From NCBI GenBank assembly GCA_029881175.1, contig JAOUNC010000100.1, forward strand, positions 1-8,610: DNA of 8,610 bases. Reading direction: 5' to 3'. This stretch comes from Nitrospirota bacterium (lineage in GTDB: Bacteria; Nitrospirota; Nitrospiria; Nitrospirales; UBA8639). The position numbers and the translations under genes were made by a program. The notes below the pieces were generated by a model that was not told where the DNA came from, made no database searches, and worked only from the letters and a program-made list of their open reading frames with translations. Shown piece after piece: positions 6,999 to 8,610 of this stretch. Each line of letters begins with the position of its first letter. Positions within the stretch are counted from its first letter, which is position 1.

Positions 6999-8610
6999 TT
7001 ATTGCAACACCACTTCCCCTTCAGGCGTAAACGAGTAGGTCTCCGCTCCGATCAAATCCAACAGCTTTGCCAGGTCGTTCCAGTTGGGGATGGCGGCGGT
7101 GAGTTTTTCGATGTTTTTCATCTTGGCGATAGGGATGCGATCCAGCCTGAAGGTGGGGATCAGGCTCCCCTGAAAGTGAATCGTTAGACTCAATTGACCT
7201 CTAGCCACTTCCACGGTTACCCGTGAGGGATTCGCGAGTTTTAATTGAGCACGGGCGGTTGAGAGTGCCGGTTTGCTCCCTTCCGGGTCCAGAAACACGA
7301 GTAAACGATCCAGTGCTTCTTTCCCGATATGGGTAATGTACAGGTTGCATTCCAATCGGCTCAAATCCACGGCTCCCGTGGCATCCTGCAGTATGGTCGT
7401 GAGTCCAATCGTTGCGGCGATATTGCTGTCGCCCATAATTTTGGATTCCGTCTTGATGAGTTGGTTGGCATCGAGATTCGCCACTTCAAGCTCCGCAGAC
7501 ACACGCAGGGGGTGTTCGGCGGCGATGATCACATTACCCCCTATGCCTCCCCCAAGAAGATTCATGGCGAGGTTTTGCATTTTGAGGGCCTGTTGCTCAA
7601 ACGCCAAATTGGTCGAGAAGTTTTGGACGGTGAATGTTCCGAACTGGAGACGCTCAATGGTGAGAGTCTGTCCTTTCCGGGAAAACGATTTGAGTTGAGC
7701 AATCCGGTCGGACGGCTGAAACGTCTTTTTCGGCGGAGACGTGAGTCCATCCGGTTTCCAGGCCAATGATTTTCTGAGTTGTATTCCACCGTTCATGTCA
7801 TGCAGTTCCGTGCCATCACGAGTCAGGGAGAGTCTTTCGGCGCCGATTTCGACAGCGGCGTCCAGGTTCCCTTGTTCTTTTTTAAGCAAGGACAGGGCGA
7901 CGAGAGCCTTTCCGTCCCCCTTGATCCCCAAGGGTTTCAAGGCTTCTTGGAAGGTCTCCACATCCAGACTCAGGCGGGTTTGCAGTTGGGTGAAAAGTTT
8001 CGCCAATTGGGTGCCACGGGGTGATGTGGAGGACAGAAGCTCGCGCAGGCCTACCACTGCGCCTTTGAGGGAAAGATCCACGCCTTTGGACGTCATATGG
8101 ATCGGATCAATCTGGATTTCATTGAGATCTGGAGACACGATGCTGACGTGGAGAGAGGTGTCGGACAATTCCCTGATCGGGAGGGTGTCCGGCAAGTGAA
8201 TTCCATTGAGGGTCAAATCAGTCGTGAGTTGGGTCTGAGGTGTCGCGTTCGGGGAATAGGCCACCGTCATGGTGCCGTTGCCCCCCTGCACCTGATATCC
8301 CGCGACAGCTCCCTCTAGATCCCGCAGCGTGAGTTTTCCATTAACTCCCAACGGCAGGGTCAATTGTTTGAGATCAGCGGCCTGGGGAATTTTTCCCGTG
8401 GCTCGCAGGGCCAGGCTGATCCGTCCTTGTGGATTGATCTCCTCGACTCCCTTCATCAGTGGTCCCGACAGATGCGGGAGAAGGTTGCCCACATGGAAAA
8501 GGGGAATCTGAAGATCCACATCAAATTGTTGCTTCGCCTGCATAAACCGGCCCTTCAAGCCCATATCTACTATCTGTTCGCTGGTCAGTCGCAGGCTCTC
8601 CAATACGTAA
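6999..8610 (-). CDS. AsmA/YdbH-like envelope protein, C-terminal part (N-terminus beyond window)
   Basis: The frame is open at the right edge (codons for Y, V, L, E, S precede the first clear domain), so this is the C-terminal 536 or so codons of a larger protein ending in TAA at 6999-7001. A TTG at 8603 is the first start-like codon but is probably internal. The product is rich in alternating beta-strand patterns with repeated modules such as LTTDLTLNGIHLP, LSLKGAVVG, AVEIGAERLSLTRDG and LRVSAELEVANLDANQL, with few charged helices. The NLAMNLLGGGIGGNVII stretch followed by SAELEVANLD is typical of the C-terminal region of AsmA-like proteins, which form hydrophobic grooves for lipid transfer between membranes. 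The DUF1318 lipoprotein gene downstream makes a YdbH-type member more likely than AsmA or TamB, but this is inference from context. No transmembrane segment is visible in this part; the anchor would be at the missing N-terminus. Confidence 0.75.
   Translation of the reverse strand, partial: YVLESLRLTSEQIVDMGLKGRFMQAKQQFDVDLQIPLFHVGNLLPHLSGPLMKGVEEINPQGRISLALRATGKIPQAADLKQLTLPLGVNGKLTLRDLEGAVAGYQVQGGNGTMTVAYSPNATPQTQLTTDLTLNGIHLPDTLPIRELSDTSLHVSIVSPDLNEIQIDPIHMTSKGVDLSLKGAVVGLRELLSSTSPRGTQLAKLFTQLQTRLSLDVETFQEALKPLGIKGDGKALVALSLLKKEQGNLDAAVEIGAERLSLTRDGTELHDMNGGIQLRKSLAWKPDGLTSPPKKTFQPSDRIAQLKSFSRKGQTLTIERLQFGTFTVQNFSTNLAFEQQALKMQNLAMNLLGGGIGGNVIIAAEHPLRVSAELEVANLDANQLIKTESKIMGDSNIAATIGLTTILQDATGAVDLSRLECNLYITHIGKEALDRLLVFLDPEGSKPALSTARAQLKLANPSRVTVEVARGQLSLTIHFQGSLIPTFRLDRIPIAKMKNIEKLTAAIPNWNDLAKLLDLIGAETYSFTPEGEVVLQ

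Noticed and set aside
6619..7038. Plus-strand ORF of 139 codons containing CHPERSEGS
   Set aside because: The peptide is the known spurious translation of the palindromic repeat, and the rest is antisense to the lipoprotein gene.

Overview
This window reads as a chromosomal operon from a Gram-negative (diderm) bacterium. The reasons are a signal-peptide-bearing TolB-like propeller protein, a lipobox lipoprotein and an AsmA/YdbH-like envelope protein. Codon use and moderate GC would fit a Nitrospirota-like or proteobacterial lineage, but no taxonomic marker is present, so the lineage is a weak guess. All supported genes are on the minus strand, so the operon reads from right to left.

Right edge to 6999: the C-terminal 530-odd codons of an AsmA/YdbH-like, beta-rich protein, whose N-terminus lies beyond the window. 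6792-6998: a short intergenic stretch holding an imperfect palindromic repeat of the widespread dispersed type that gives the spurious peptide 'HPERSEGS' when translated, plus a Shine-Dalgarno for the next gene. 6791-6171: a lipoprotein whose C-terminal part looks like DUF1318 (YdbL family). 6171 to the left edge: one uninterrupted reading frame of 2057 codons, still open at base 1. It encodes an exported giant protein: signal peptide, TolB-like propeller, a long TPR array, a CHAT-like module that lacks the protease catalytic residues, and a second TPR array.

The AsmA/YdbH-like and DUF1318 pair recalls the enterobacterial ydbH-ynbE-ydbL locus, which is implicated in phospholipid transport between inner and outer membrane. 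The lipoprotein stop codon and the giant gene's ATG overlap by one base (TAATG), so the giant protein is probably translationally coupled to the lipoprotein. The inferred picture is a periplasmic lipid-transport bridge and its lipoprotein partner, co-expressed with a large periplasmic scaffold carrying a pseudo-CHAT domain. That functional link is inference from gene order only.
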